A model generated the notes under the pieces. That model made no database searches, had not been told where the DNA came from, and was given only the letters and a program-made list of their open reading frames with translations. The position numbers and the translations under genes are program-made. A stretch of DNA of 64,000 nt from Stomorhina lunata (Eukaryota > Arthropoda > Insecta > Diptera > Rhiniidae): assembly GCA_933228675.1 (NCBI GenBank), contig OW121740.1, forward strand, positions 56,235,000 to 56,298,999, given 5' to 3'. Positions within the stretch are counted from its first letter, which is position 1, and every line of letters starts with the position of its first letter. This document shows positions 1 through 10,373 of this stretch, in pieces.

Positions 1-515
1 GATATAATTTTTGTTTCTATTACTTTCAGTTTCAAAGATATAATGTTACCGGGTTTTCCCTTTTTTACACCCTCAATTGAATTAAGTACTAAACACGTGT
101 CTTATATTTCTTTAATGTTCATCCACGCGTCTATAAATTATTCTTCTGGCTTCATTAGCTTAAATTATAATCATAGTTAAAAAACAAAAAAATTACAATT
201 GACTATTTTCCCAATTTTACCCTTTGTACCCTATTTATCGTAAAATTACCAAACACGTGTTTAATGTTTTTTAGTACTTATCAATTGTGATATAAATTGA
301 GGGCCTATGTTTATTATTTCAAAAGATACGTATGGCTTTAAAAAAGTGCCAAAATAAAGTTTTTACCCTTTTTTACTCCTATTTGTCCCATCTGCCAAAA
401 AGTACCAAACACGTGTCTACTTATATTTATAACCCTAACGCAATTTTAGTCCTACATCATTTACTTCCGGAGGTAGAGCATTGCTAATTTTCCCTTTTTT
501 ATCCCTTTAGCGGCA
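1..515 (-). repeat. Degenerate tandem units related to family C
   Basis: Three diverged units of about 165 bp each contain a pyrimidine stretch of the type CCCTTTTTTACCC followed by TACCAAACACGTGTC (near 60-105, 225-265 and 360-415). The same pairing recurs in the distal half of the Helitron-like family C copies near 11.85, 14.36, 37.2 and 59.9 kb, where the motif reads ACCAAACACCTGTC. I read it as an old, window-truncated piece of that family in the same orientation. No coding signal is seen. Confidence 0.5.
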
Positions 516-517
516 GA

Positions 518-745
518 ATATCCCTCAACCATAGGTGGAAAGGGTACATAGGGTTTGTGCTGAAGTTTGGTCTGAGACCACCTTTTAGTATCCCAATCGA
601 CTCAGAATCCCTGAGTTGTTTTAACGATGTTCTTCCGGCTGCCTGGCTAGCTTGCTAGGGACTATCCCCATACTTTTTGGGCAAAATCGGGTTGCTATTT
701 CGGGTACCTCCTATAGGGATGCCTTTCCGGAATAATGTTTTTGGT
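518..745 (+). mobile_element. HINE family 2, diverged 5' fragment
   Basis: The segment reads CATAGGTGGAAAGGGTA, then a GTTTGTGCTGA block, a CACCTTTTAGTAT block, a CGACTCAGAATC block, a GATGTTCTTCCGGCTG block (a decayed GTCY tract) and a TACCTCCTATAGGGATG block. These follow the order seen in better family-2 copies at 43.4, 47.9 and 51.0 kb. The copy is more diverged than those and lacks its 3' end. Confidence 0.55.
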
Positions 746-1552
746 CCCAAACATTGTTGTTTTTAAAGAGTACAAGAAGAAAATTTCAATGTCAACTAGA
801 AAAATAATACAACAATTCTTGTATACTTTTTATACCCTTCACCAATAGGTTAAAGGGTATTATAAGTTTGTCATTCAGTTTGTAATTTTTCATTATTCGT
901 CTTAGACCCCATTCATTATTCATCTTAGACCCCATAAAAATTATATCGATCGACTCAGAATCGCCAGGGGAGACGACTTAGGCATGTCCGTCTGTCTGTT
1001 TGTTCGTCTGTCTGTCTGTCTGTCTGTTGAAATCAAGTTTGTGGAGCTCCTGGTGGGTGTACCCAGACGAATTATACACCAGATTTTAAATTTCCCTACG
1101 CAGCACGCTATTTAATTTAATCAAAATCGGTCCATAAACACCCGAGATATCGCTAAAATAACTTCGATGACGAATTTTAAAAAATTAAAAAAAAAAATAC
1201 AGTTTTTAAATAAAAAATTGTAAATTCTCACCGAATTTTGAATTTTGGCGATATCTCTGGTCATTATAGACCTATTTTGATAAAACTTAATAGCATCCCA
1301 GTAAAACTTTTCATTACCATATAATGAGTTAAACAGTTAAACTATTGAACACGAACTACTTACTCATTCGCTGTTTAAGTCATTACATTAACACGGGATG
1401 TCATTGGAGGCAAGTACTTACCAATTGCAGAAACGTAATGACTTGGGTAAGCAATTTGAAAGCAGCAACAACAACAGCAACAACTTTTTTGTTGTTGTTT
1501 TATTAAAAACATATATTTTTAAACGAAATACAAATTTTTTTTTATGATCCCA

Positions 1553-1609
1553 TGGGGGCTCGAACCCAGACCCTCCGACTACTAGGCAGAGACTCTTCCA
1601 CTGAGCTAC
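1553..1609 (-). other. tRNA-like module (Pol III A and B boxes) in element A1
   Basis: Read on the minus strand this contains TAGCTCAGTGG, a good A box, and GGTTCGAGCCC, a good B box, at tRNA spacing. The likely anticodon stem CTCTG/CGGAG frames a loop that is too long for a normal tRNA. No acceptor stem closes properly. The same module is at 5505-5563 in A2 and 49310-49366 in A3. I read it as a tRNA-derived SINE-type head, not a working tRNA gene. Confidence 0.7.
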
Positions 1610-1854
1610 TTCATATGTTGAAAACTTAGCAGCTTATAATTAATATAAACAATTTTTATTTTTAGATCCAAAATCATGTGAAAATAACTTTGTTTTTCCC
1701 TGCTTTTTTTTTTTGCTTTGTTGTAATTTTTGGAAAAATATTTTTATACGATTTTTTGTAATTATTTTAAAACTTTTTTAAAATTATTTAAAACTTAAAC
1801 AATTTAAATCTTCTTTTTTGTATAAGTTTTTACATAAGATTGACTCTTACTTAC

Positions 1855-2300
1855 TTAAATGTTACAACCTGTTAAGGTCAAAGTCCGAGCATATTTTAGA
1901 ATTCCATGGATTTCGATCTTGTGCGAATATTCTCCAATTTTATAAGCCAAGCTTTGAAAAATGTTCCTCTACTTGGTCTTTCTATCGAAGTTTCGGACAT
2001 CCTCCTCTAACATTAGGTAGTGGGACATTTCAATTCTAATTTTATCCTCTTCATTGTATTTTTTTTCAAGAGACCCATTTTTATCGATCTTATGGGACAA
2101 CTCTCGCAAGATATTAACTCACAATATTAATGGGTGTTAAACTAGCTCCCCGGGTGATACCATGAGGAGGTATGTGTCCACAGTTGAGATGAAGGATGAC
2201 CCAGATAAGTTGGACTTACCAAGTTAAGACCAATTAGAATCGTGTTTGGTATTCAACATCCCCTACATAATCAAAATTGACTCATGATGGTATTTTTTCA
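1855..2300 (-). mobile_element. Internally deleted LINE-alpha inside A1 (5' UTR joined to 3' end)
   Basis: On the minus strand the upper part (2300-2050) resembles the leader found upstream of the LINE-alpha endonuclease relic (34210-34400), including GGTCTTAACTTGGTAAG. The lower part (2030-1870) matches the extreme C terminus of the same LINE: the decayed protein reads RGCPKLR, a stop, KDQVEEH, and it is followed by CTTTGACCTTAACAGGTTGT and AAGTAAGTAAG. The whole central coding region is missing. Forward-strand relatives are at 6955-8700 and 27196-27445. Confidence 0.65.
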
Positions 2301-2416
2301 TTAACGTGAGTTAGTTTTACAAATTTTTTTTACAGAAGGTAATATTTAAGTTCTTAAAATTCAAAAATCATTTAAAAAGACTCTTTTAATAAAAAAAAAA
2401 AACTAAAAAAAATTGT

Positions 2417-2471
2417 TACCCTTGGTGGGATTTGAACCGGGGCCATTCAGTTTAAATTACCATCTTAATTA
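2417..2471 (-). other. Second, weaker tRNA-like module in A1
   Basis: On the minus strand GGTTCAAATCC is a perfect B box, preceded by GGCCCC and followed by CACCAAGGG. The A box is not convincing (GATGGTAATTTAA in roughly the right place). Equivalent modules lie at about 6425-6480 in A2 and 50208-50250 in A3. It may be a decayed tRNA-derived head. The confidence reflects the missing A box. Confidence 0.45.
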
Positions 2472-3826
2472 CAAATAAGTACTTCTGTAATAACTTATTA
2501 TTTATTGGGATGGTATGTTGTAGTCGTTACAAGGTAACCAGTTATCAGAGTACTTGCCATTACCAAAGTTTTGCTGGGATGTTGCATGTTTCTAAAATCT
2601 GATATCTACTTTAAAATTTTTTTTTTAAAAATACTGTTTTACAAAAAAAATAAATTTGCGTACATCGATAACTTTTGCTTTGGCGATATCTCGCTTATTG
2701 ATCCACCGCTTTTGATGAAATTTAATAGTGTGCTGCGTTGAATGATTTCCTAAGATTTGATGTACAGTTCAATTAAAAAAAACACAGTTTTTTTGACAAA
2801 ATTAAATTTTTTTTATGAAAAATACAGTTTTTTAAACAAAATTTTTTTTAAATTCTCATCGAGATTTGAGTTCTGGTGCTTATACACCGATTTTGATGAA
2901 ATGTAATAGCATGCTGCAATGGAGTATTTTCTAAAATCTGATATATAATTCGATTTTTTTTTAAATATTGTTTTTTAAATTTTTTTTTTTTTTTTAAATA
3001 TGCCAAATTTGTGTACATCGACATATTTTGCTTTGGCGATATCTCAGTTACTGATCTACCGATTTTGATGAAATTCAAGTGTGTTGCGTTGAATGATTTC
3101 TTAAAATTTGATATACAGTTCAAAAAACTTTATTTTAAGTAACATAGTTTTTTTGAAAAAAAAAAATAGTTATTTTGAAAAATACAGTTATTAAAAAAAT
3201 TTTAATTCTCATTGAATTTTGGCGATATCTCAGTTTTAAGTAGAACTATATGTTGCAACTTAATAGTGTACTTCGTAGAACATTGTTAACATCTAATGCC
3301 TATACATATAAGTTATGTCGGTATGTCATCTAGAAGCTAATCAAACTTGATTTCAGCATATCGAAATATCATATCTTACGTAACTGTTGTTGCCAAAAGT
3401 CTGATCTAAATAGGTCCGCTAAATATTCTCATAAAAACAACCATTTAATCTGTCCTCTAATTTTAAAGATATATGCATTTAAATACGACCACTCTCAAGG
3501 TGCGAAATATTACAATGTTGCGTAATTTCTGAAATTGTTTGTATTTCAATCTACCTCCAAAATGTAGACCCAATATAAAACAAGGTTATTCACTAATTAA
3601 AGTATTATTCATATATCGCCTAAAAAATTTATATATGAGGCGTGTTAATTATCAAGATTTGAAACTTTTTCAGATTCAAATTAGTATTTCACCTAAATCA
3701 GTCTTCAGAAACATACATACTTGTAATTGACCAATAACTCTTTCCACTCTGCACTTTACTTTTGTAACACCATTGGTGAAGGGTATTTAAGGTTCGGCAT
3801 AGCCGAACATATCACTCTTACTTGTT

Positions 3827-5245
3827 AGAAACTGCGACGATAAGGGGTTAAAAATTATAAAACCGAGTATTTGAATATAGAAATAAAATGTGCACTTAAT
3901 CGTTACTTTTTCGATTTATTGAGATTTTGGTACTTTGTTAAGAAAATGACTAGTAACACATTCAAATTTCTCAATTTTACTGCATCAAAGTGGCGGGTTA
4001 AAATGCTAGTATTTTGTAATACTGTTATTGTTATAAATCTTTCTAAATATTACAAGAATTTTAGATTTCCTAGGATTTTTTTTAATTTATTCTACACCTT
4101 TTAAGATTTTTTTTTATGCAAATTAATTTTATCAATATCTCATAGATCTTCTCCAGCAGGGCCACCTCGTTGAAAGGCATACTTAAATTAAATATTACTT
4201 TAAATTAATTCCCAAGTAAACTTTGAACTTGTAATAAATTTCTTCAAAAATATCAGCAGTTTACATTTTTTTTATATAAATCTTCCAAAAAATTAAAAAC
4301 AATTTTTTTCTATTTTACTATCACTCTCTAGTAAATAAACATAAATCTGTTCCATATCATTGCCTGCCAGGCCTTAAAGTTCTATTTTCCTTTATTTTCC
4401 ACATAAAGAAAACAAAAAGAAGAAAAATTAAAACAATAATAAGAAAAAAGAAATCATCATAAAATCATATTAAATGTAATTGAGTTGAATGATTAATTGT
4501 GGGAGCAAAAAGTTCCCACTGTGCGAGTGGAAATCTTGGTGAAAACTTGTTAAAATGAAATGATAACATTTGCGTGTGGTTTTCACAAATAAAATAAATT
4601 GAAATGAAATGAATTATTAATACAATAATCACAACCCAACCTTAAACTCTCTAAACTCATGATCAGTGGAGCATTAAATTCAAACACTCGTTGTGGTTTT
4701 TGTTTAGGTACGTGTGTCGGACCATCATCGATCTTGCCACAAATTGTGAATGATGATAAGTAGAGGTAACATCATGAAGAAAGGGCGTTTCAATATAAAT
4801 ATAGATTTCCTCCATCAAACAATTTGTTTAGTCAACCATATTACGAGGGTCTTGAATAGATCAGTTCATTTTTTTTTTTGTGAAAAAGATTTCGTTTTAA
4901 GGGGTTTCTTGTTGCTTCGATTTGTTCTTTAGATGATGGTGGTGGTTTAATTAATGATTTGTTGATTTATTGATTGGTTCAGGTCAAGTGTTTCACCTGG
5001 GCATGATCATTTTATTAATTTCTCTTCTTTTTCACTGTCTTTCTTTAATCAACAATAACTAGACAATAGTAAGGAAATAAAGAGTTTAGGGAAGTAAGAA
5101 AAAGTGTTCTTTGTGTGTAAACTGAAACCACAATTGCGGTTCTTTCAATTGTTTTGTTGTAATTGATTTCAGTTTGGTTGTAGGAAAATATTTTCTGTTT
5201 TTAAAATCTTATTATTAATTGAAATATTGCAAAAAGTACATCGAC
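3827..5245. other. Unassigned AT-rich stretch
   Basis: I see no gene, RNA or repeat that recurs elsewhere in the window. Short open frames (for example near 3871-4104 and 4750-4932) have AT-driven composition, no recognisable motif and no start context, and are treated as chance. This looks like intergenic or intronic host DNA. Confidence 0.4.
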
Positions 5246-6577
5246 CCCAGTAAAACTTTTCATTACCAAATAATGAGTTAAACAGTTAAACTATTGAACA
5301 CGAACTACTTACTCATTCGCTGTTTAAGTCATTACATTAACATGGGGATGTCATTGGAGGCAAGTACTTACCAACTGCAGAAAAGTAATGACTTGGGTAA
5401 GCAATTTGAAAGCAACAACAACAACAGCAACAACTTTTTTGTTGTTGTTTTATTAAAAACATATATTTTTAAACGAAATACAAATTTTTTTTTATGATCC
5501 CATGGGGGCTCGAACCTAGACCCTCCGACTGCTAGGCAGAGACTCTTCCACTGAGCTACTTCATCTGTTGAAAACTTATCAGCTTATAATTAATATAAGC
5601 AATTTTTATTTTTAGATCCAAAATCATGTGAAAATAACTTTGTTTTTCCCTGCTTTTTTTTTGCTTTGTTGTAATTTTTGGAAAAATATTTTTATACGAT
5701 TTTTTGTAATTATTTTAAAACTTTTTTAAAATTATTTTAAAACTTTTTTAAAATTATTTTAAAACTTTTTTAAAATTATTTTAAAACTTTTTTAAAATTA
5801 TTTTAAAACTTAAACAATTTAAATCTTCTTTTTTGTATAAGTTTTTACATAAGATTGACTCTTACTTACTTAAATGTTACAACCTGTTAAGGTCAAAGTC
5901 CGAGCATATTTTAGAATTCCATGGATTTCGATCTTGTGCGAATATTCTCCAATTTTATAGGCCAAGCTTTGAAAAATGTTCCTCTACTTGGTCTTTCTAT
6001 CGAAGTTTCGGACATCCTCCTCTAACATTAGGTAGTGGGACATTTCAATTCTAATTTTATCCTCTTCATTGTATTTTTTTCCAGAGAGGGTTACTAGCCC
6101 GTAATCCTAACCCATTTTTATCGATCTTATGGGACAACTCTCGGAACATGTTAACTCACAATATTAATGGGTGATATCATAAGGAGGTGTATGTCCACAG
6201 TTGAGATGAAGGATGACCCAGATAAGTTGGGCTTACCAAGTTAAGACCAATTAAAATCGTGTTTGGTATTCAACATCCCCTACATAATCAAAATTGACTC
6301 ATGATAGTATTTTTTCATTAACGTGAGTTAGTTTTACAAATTTTTTTTACAGAAGATAATATTTAAGTTCTTAAAATTCAAAAATCATTTAAAAAGACTC
6401 TTTTAATAAAAAAAAAACTAAAAAAAAATTGTTGCCCTTAGTGGGATTTGAACCGGGGCCATTCAGTTTAAATTACCACCTTAATTACAAATAAGTACTT
6501 CTGTAATAACTTATTATTTATTCGGATGGTATGTTGTAGTCGTTACAAGGTAACCAGTTATCAGAGTACTTGCCACG
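5246..6577. mobile_element. Composite element A, copy A2 (right end lost)
   Basis: The copy starts with CCCAGTAAAACTTTTCATTA and is close to A1 along its length: tRNA-like module at 5505-5563, LINE-derived block at about 5875-6310, weak tRNA-like module at about 6425-6480. It runs to GTACTTGCCA and then breaks off 20 or so bases before the expected terminal repeat. There it joins a second partial copy (6574-6954) at the shared bases CCA. An AT-rich block is expanded relative to A1 (separate entry). Confidence 0.75.
5714..5816. repeat. 24-bp tandem repeat in A2
   Basis: About four copies of a 24-bp unit AAAACTTTTTTAAAATTATTTT (with two more bases) follow each other. A1 has only about one and a half copies at the same place (1760-1800), and the partial copy downstream has two (6737-6790). 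The unit is nearly self-complementary (TTTTAAAA). It shows copy-number change after the element spread. Confidence 0.7.
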
Positions 6578-6954
6578 GAGCTACTTCATATGTTGAAAAC
6601 TTATCAGCTTATAATTAATATAAACAATTTTTATTTTTAGATCCAAAATCATGTGAAAATAACTTTGTTTTTCCCTGCTTTTTTTTTGCTTTGTTGTAAT
6701 TTTTGGAAAAAATTTTTATACGATTTTTTGTAATTATTTTAAAACTTTTTTAAAATTATTTTAAAACTTTTTTAAAATTATTTTAAAACTTAAACAATTT
6801 AAATCTTCTTTTTTGTATAAGTTTTTACATAAGATTGACTCTTACTTACTTAAATGTTACAACCTGTTAAGGTCAAAGTCCGAGCATATTTTTGGTCTTT
6901 CTATCGAAGTTTCGGACATCCTCCTCTAACATTAGGTAGTGGGACATTTCAATT
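6574..6954. mobile_element. Partial element A copy in tandem with A2
   Basis: It begins inside the clear tRNA-like module (CCACGGAGCTACTTCATATG) and follows the A1 sequence to the end of the LINE-derived block. Part of the LINE 3' end is deleted near 6890, where the text jumps from GAGCATATTTT to TGGTCTTTCTATCG. It ends at CATTTCAATT, where the same LINE segment resumes on the opposite strand (6955 on). Confidence 0.65.
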
Positions 6955-7273
6955 GGATATCAAACAACGATTCTGATTGGTCTTAACTTGGTAAGCCCAG
7001 ACACATTTGGATTATCCCTCATTTCAACTGTGGACACTGACTTAATCGTGGTATCACCCTGGGAACTACGTTAACACCCATTAATGTCATGAGCTATTAT
7101 GTACCGCAAGTTTTCCCATAAGAACTATTAGAATATGGTTAAGGATGCCGGGCTAGTAACCCGCTTCTGGAAAAAGCATTTACTATAAAAAATTAAAATT
7201 GGAATAAAAACGGCCCCTTAAGTTAGAAAATAACGTCCGAAACTTCAATGAAAAGACCAAGTAGATGAAAGTA

Positions 7274-8559
7274 AAGAGTGCTCTAAATAAAATTTGTAGT
7301 TGGATTTTCTTAAATAAAAATCAAACCTTTTAATATAAAAACTCTACAAAATACGCAAATATAATGACATATTATACAAAATCATTTAGCATTAAAATGT
7401 TTACTTAGTACTCGGGTTTTGCAAAATTATCGACTTTTTTCGGAAACCCTCCCATTAAAGATTTTACAGTTGCTTCTGATACCTTTTTGGAGCATGTGTT
7501 CCACCTGCGCTTAAAATCGATCATGTTCTTGGAAATCTTTCCTGTGTTCTTCAATTCCTTTTTTACCAGAGCCCAATACCTTCCCACAGGCCGAAGTTCT
7601 GGACAGTTAGGTGGATTTGCCTCTCGTGGTACAAAAATGACATTATTTTTTGAGTACCACTCAAGAGCCTTTTTTCCATAATGGCATGATGCCAAATCGG
7701 GCCAAAAAAATATAGTCACTCTGTGCTCTCTTAAAAAGGGTAACAACCGTTTTTGTAGGCACTCCTTTATATAAATTTCTGTGTTCATTGTGCCAGATGC
7801 CACAAATACTTTACTTCTTTTGCCACAACTGCAAATAGCTTGCCACACGAGAAACTTCTTAAAGAATTTTGTTTGTTTTTTTGTGCGAAACTCTTGCCGA
7901 ACATTGCCCCGTTTATCAGCAACATAAAAATCTTGACCAGGAAGTTGAGAAAAGTTTGCCAGTACGTAGTTTCATCATCCATCACATTTTTTTTATAAAA
8001 TCAGACTTAAATTTTTTCGCTCGTTTTTTTGCATCTAAGTTCTTTATAGCATTGCGATCTGGAACCTTTTGGACTTTGTATGTCTTCAGTCCAGCATAAG
8101 CTTTGACTCTATGTACAAAATTCGTAGAACATTTCACCGTACGAGCTGCTTTTCTTAAAGAAGTGTTAGGCGCTCTTCGAAAGAGTCGCTCGACTTCTTT
8201 TGCCCTACCAATATCTGTAGGACCTTTTTTCCTCCCTGATCCAGGTTTTCTTTCAATGCTCAGGTTTTCCTTATACCGTCTGATGGCATTAGAAACCGTT
8301 CGAGGGTCAACTTTCAAATTTTTAGCTATTTTTTTAAAAGTCCATGACGGATTTTTTTGAAAAGTTTTAATTATATTTTCACGAACTTTTTTTTCGCAGT
8401 CCATTTTGATTGAAATAACTATTGAAAATTAATAATTTCTAAAATAATAGTATCTGACATATCTATAGAAACTAACTTGTTAAAAAAATAAATTATTTCT
8501 TGCACTATGGATAAATTTTGTCTAAAATAGTAAATGCATATTTTTTTTAGAACACTCTT
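7274..8559 (-). mobile_element. Tc1/mariner (DD37E-type) transposon with TA duplication
   Basis: The terminal inverted repeats are AAGAGTGCTCTAAA on the left and AAGAGTGTTCTAAA on the right (read inward), 13 of 14 matching. TA flanks both ends (7272-7273 and 8560-8561), the target duplication of this superfamily. The element is 1286 bp and carries one decayed transposase gene on the minus strand. It interrupts a LINE derivative exactly, so both boundaries are secure. It is younger than that derivative, but the gene is already broken by frameshifts and by loss of a catalytic residue. Confidence 0.9.
7405..8404 (-). pseudogene. Tc1/mariner-superfamily transposase, DD37E-like, inactive
   Basis: The gene reads leftwards from ATG at 8404. 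The N-terminal frame (8404-7985, 140 codons) has a helix-turn-helix (WTFKKIAKNLKVDPRTVSNA) and a GRPR-like GSGRKKG motif. Two frameshifts (near 7985 and 7968) break the chain around the first catalytic aspartate, MDDET. The rest lies in the frame 7848-7405, with the second aspartate in FFWPDLASCHYG and the last motif in NCPELRPVGRYWA. In the family the last motif normally reads RPIE; here the glutamate is Gly (codon GGA at 7582-7584, one base from GAA). Thirty-seven residues separate the second D from this position, which points to the ITmD37E group known from insects. Total length of about 335 codons is normal. Catalytically dead by frameshift and by the missing glutamate. Confidence 0.88.
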
Positions 8560-8700
8560 TATTTCAAAGCTTAGCCTACGAAATTTTGGAATATGCGCAC
8601 AAAATCAAAGTGTATGGAATTCTAAATAATGCTCGGCTTTTGATCTTAATATGTTGTAAATATAGGTCATTTAAGTAAGTGAGTACTTTAAATGATTTAT

Positions 8701-10373
8701 TTAAAGTGATTTATTTCGGCCTATATATGGAGTTTATATTACAAACTTTTAATATCTGTGGTTTTTTATTCTATTTAAATCTTCCGATGTTGTTTAATAT
8801 ATAAGTAGTTCTTCCTGCTTTTATTTAATAAAAGTTTTGTTGAATTGTATTGTTTTATATTCAACTTAAACACTTTGGAAATTTATACTTTATAAATTTA
8901 CACTTTAAATATTTGAATCGATATATCCATTGAGAAATATGTTTTTAGAAATAGAAAATTTTCAATTCGAACTTCACTTCCATACAATAAACATAATTTA
9001 TAAAACCGATCGAGTTATTAATTTAACAAGTTTACATTAAGAAAAATACGACATATTAACTTTAGTCATTTCCAAAAAAAAAAAAGAAACAAAAAAAGAA
9101 GTTTGTTTCTTAAATCTTTTGTTTTATAAACGAAATTAGAAAAAACGCTATAAGTAATAAAAGCAAAGTTTAGAATTCAAATGTTCATACTTAAAAATAA
9201 ACAAATTGCCACAAAAATCCCTAACAAATCCCAAACAAAAATGCATTCTATCCACTTCATTCAACCAGCTACCGCTTGTGCTTCTTCTGCAATGATAGCT
9301 TTTTTTGCCTGCTTCATCTTTCCAAAAAAATATGCATGACAAAAAAGCCATGTTTAACACAAAAGATTTTAAATTGTTTATGGTTATAAATCAGAGTTTG
9401 TAGCAATGACTAGCAAAAATAAATTGTATTTCGTTACAAGTTTTGTGGTTTTAATTTTTTTTTTTATTTTTTCTTGCTACCAACAAAACAAACCTGAACA
9501 AATTTTTTGAATTTAGTAAGAACGAGAATTCATTCATACATTTTCTACACTCAAATGTTGGCAGAAATTGGTGTTGAAGTTTAACCCTTGTTGTAAAAAC
9601 TTAAAAATCAAACACATGCAACCTAAAAGCTGTGCAACAAAAGCCAACAATCATGTTGTTTAGCTCGTTATCAAGTCAAAATAATCATCTTTGCCATTGT
9701 TGTGGACGAGAACGAGAAAATCATAAAAAAAATATTCCAAAACAAATTCAGAAGTCTTCTTTAGCTTAACAGAAACAAATCTTAAGTGTTTCTTTTTTCA
9801 TCTTGAATTTAGAGGAAGCTATATTTTGTACTCGTGCCCATTTGCAGATTTTAATAATCACAAATTTTCTTCTTCTACATACAGGTCTATATGTATGTCT
9901 TTGTATCTAAGTAAATAAAAGTGTAAGTTTGTGTAAGACTATAATGGTCAGGATATAATAAACATTAATATAATTTGCAAACACTTTTAAGAAAATCTGC
10001 TAGACAATTTTTACCAATCTTGCCCAGTCATAGTCACTTACTCTTTTCATTTGCTTTGTAGCTTTCTATCCTTTAAATTTAATCTTAAGAATCTTCATCA
10101 TCATTCGAATTAAATTTATTGTATGATCATTAAAGTTTATTTCTGGTTCATTATTGTTTTGAGTGCTCATGCAAGTGCATGCACAAATGACACATGATTT
10201 GATCACTAATTTGATTTTTCACTTTAAAAGTGGAGTATTTATAGATAATTTGGTTGATGTTAGCTAAGAAATATTTGTAAGTAAATTTGTGAAAAGTATT
10301 AGTAAAATATGATTGTTTAAAAAATTTGTATGATTATTATGAAATAAACTCAAAAATTAATATATTTGGCTAT
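8701..10373. other. Unassigned AT-rich stretch
   Basis: I see no recurring repeat, coding domain or RNA. Homopolymer A and T runs are frequent (for example 9073-9105). The open frame near 9148-9360 on the minus strand has no motif and looks like chance. Probably host intergenic or intronic DNA. Confidence 0.4.

Larger units (their letters stand above)
1297..2578. mobile_element. Composite element A, copy A1 (TIRs, two tRNA-like modules, LINE remnant)
   Basis: The ends form an imperfect terminal inverted repeat: CCCAGTAAAACTTTTCATTA at the left, and CCCAGCAAAACTTTGGTAAT when the right end is read on the minus strand. The flanks are AT at 1295-1296 and AT at 2579-2580, and rejoining them restores a normal internal unit of HINE 1a, so this is an insertion. 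On the minus strand the interior carries, in order, a weak tRNA-like module (2417-2471), a shrunken LINE made of 5' and 3' ends (2300-1855), and a clear tRNA-like module (1609-1553). Near 1462-1500 a run of AACAAC/GTTGTT can form a hairpin. Copies A2 and A3 share the whole layout, so it moved as one unit. No transposase is present. I do not recognise the superfamily; the apparent duplication is two bases (AT here, AA in A3). Confidence 0.75.
827..3826 (+). mobile_element. HINE family 1 (INE-1-like), copy 1a, split by element A1
   Basis: The 5' end is TTTTATACCCTTCACCAATAGG followed by AAAGGGTAT. The 3' end has the complementary subterminal repeat TTGGTGAAGGGTAT (about 3774-3787), a 7-bp hairpin GTTCGGC-ATA-GCCGAAC (3792-3808) and ATCACTCTTACTTGTT. 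A (GTCY)n tract lies at 985-1030. The body holds three to four tandem units of about 170 bp with TTGGCGATATCTC and ACCGATTTTGATGAAAT. This is the layout of Drosophila INE-1/DINE-1 elements, which are non-autonomous Helentron relatives. Copies 1b (23658-25611) and 1c (39335-41722) are the same family on the other strand. Element A1 sits inside one of the internal units at 1297-2578. Confidence 0.8.
6955..8700 (+). mobile_element. LINE-alpha derivative (5' leader plus 3' end), split by a Tc1-like element
   Basis: The forward strand reads from the LINE leader (ATATCAAACAACGATTCTG, GGTCTTAACTTGGTAAGCCC, GGGCTAGTAACCCGC) straight into the last coding stretch (ACGTCCGAAACTTCAATGAA, AGACCAAGTAGATGAAAG). 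It then stops at 7271 and resumes at 8562 with TTTCAAAGCTTAGCCTACG. The tail is TGTTGTAAATATAGGTCATT then AAGTAAGTGAG. Removing 7272-8559 restores a text that matches the uninterrupted relative at 27270-27440. It abuts an inverted copy of the same sequence in element A, so the two could form a large hairpin. Confidence 0.7.

Noticed and set aside
1553..1609. A functional tRNA gene on the minus strand
   Set aside because: A and B boxes are good, but there is no closing acceptor stem, the anticodon loop is too long, and identical modules recur inside each copy of a mobile element.
7487..8360. Plus-strand open frames across the Tc1-like element
   Set aside because: They are antisense to the transposase, whose motifs are all on the minus strand.
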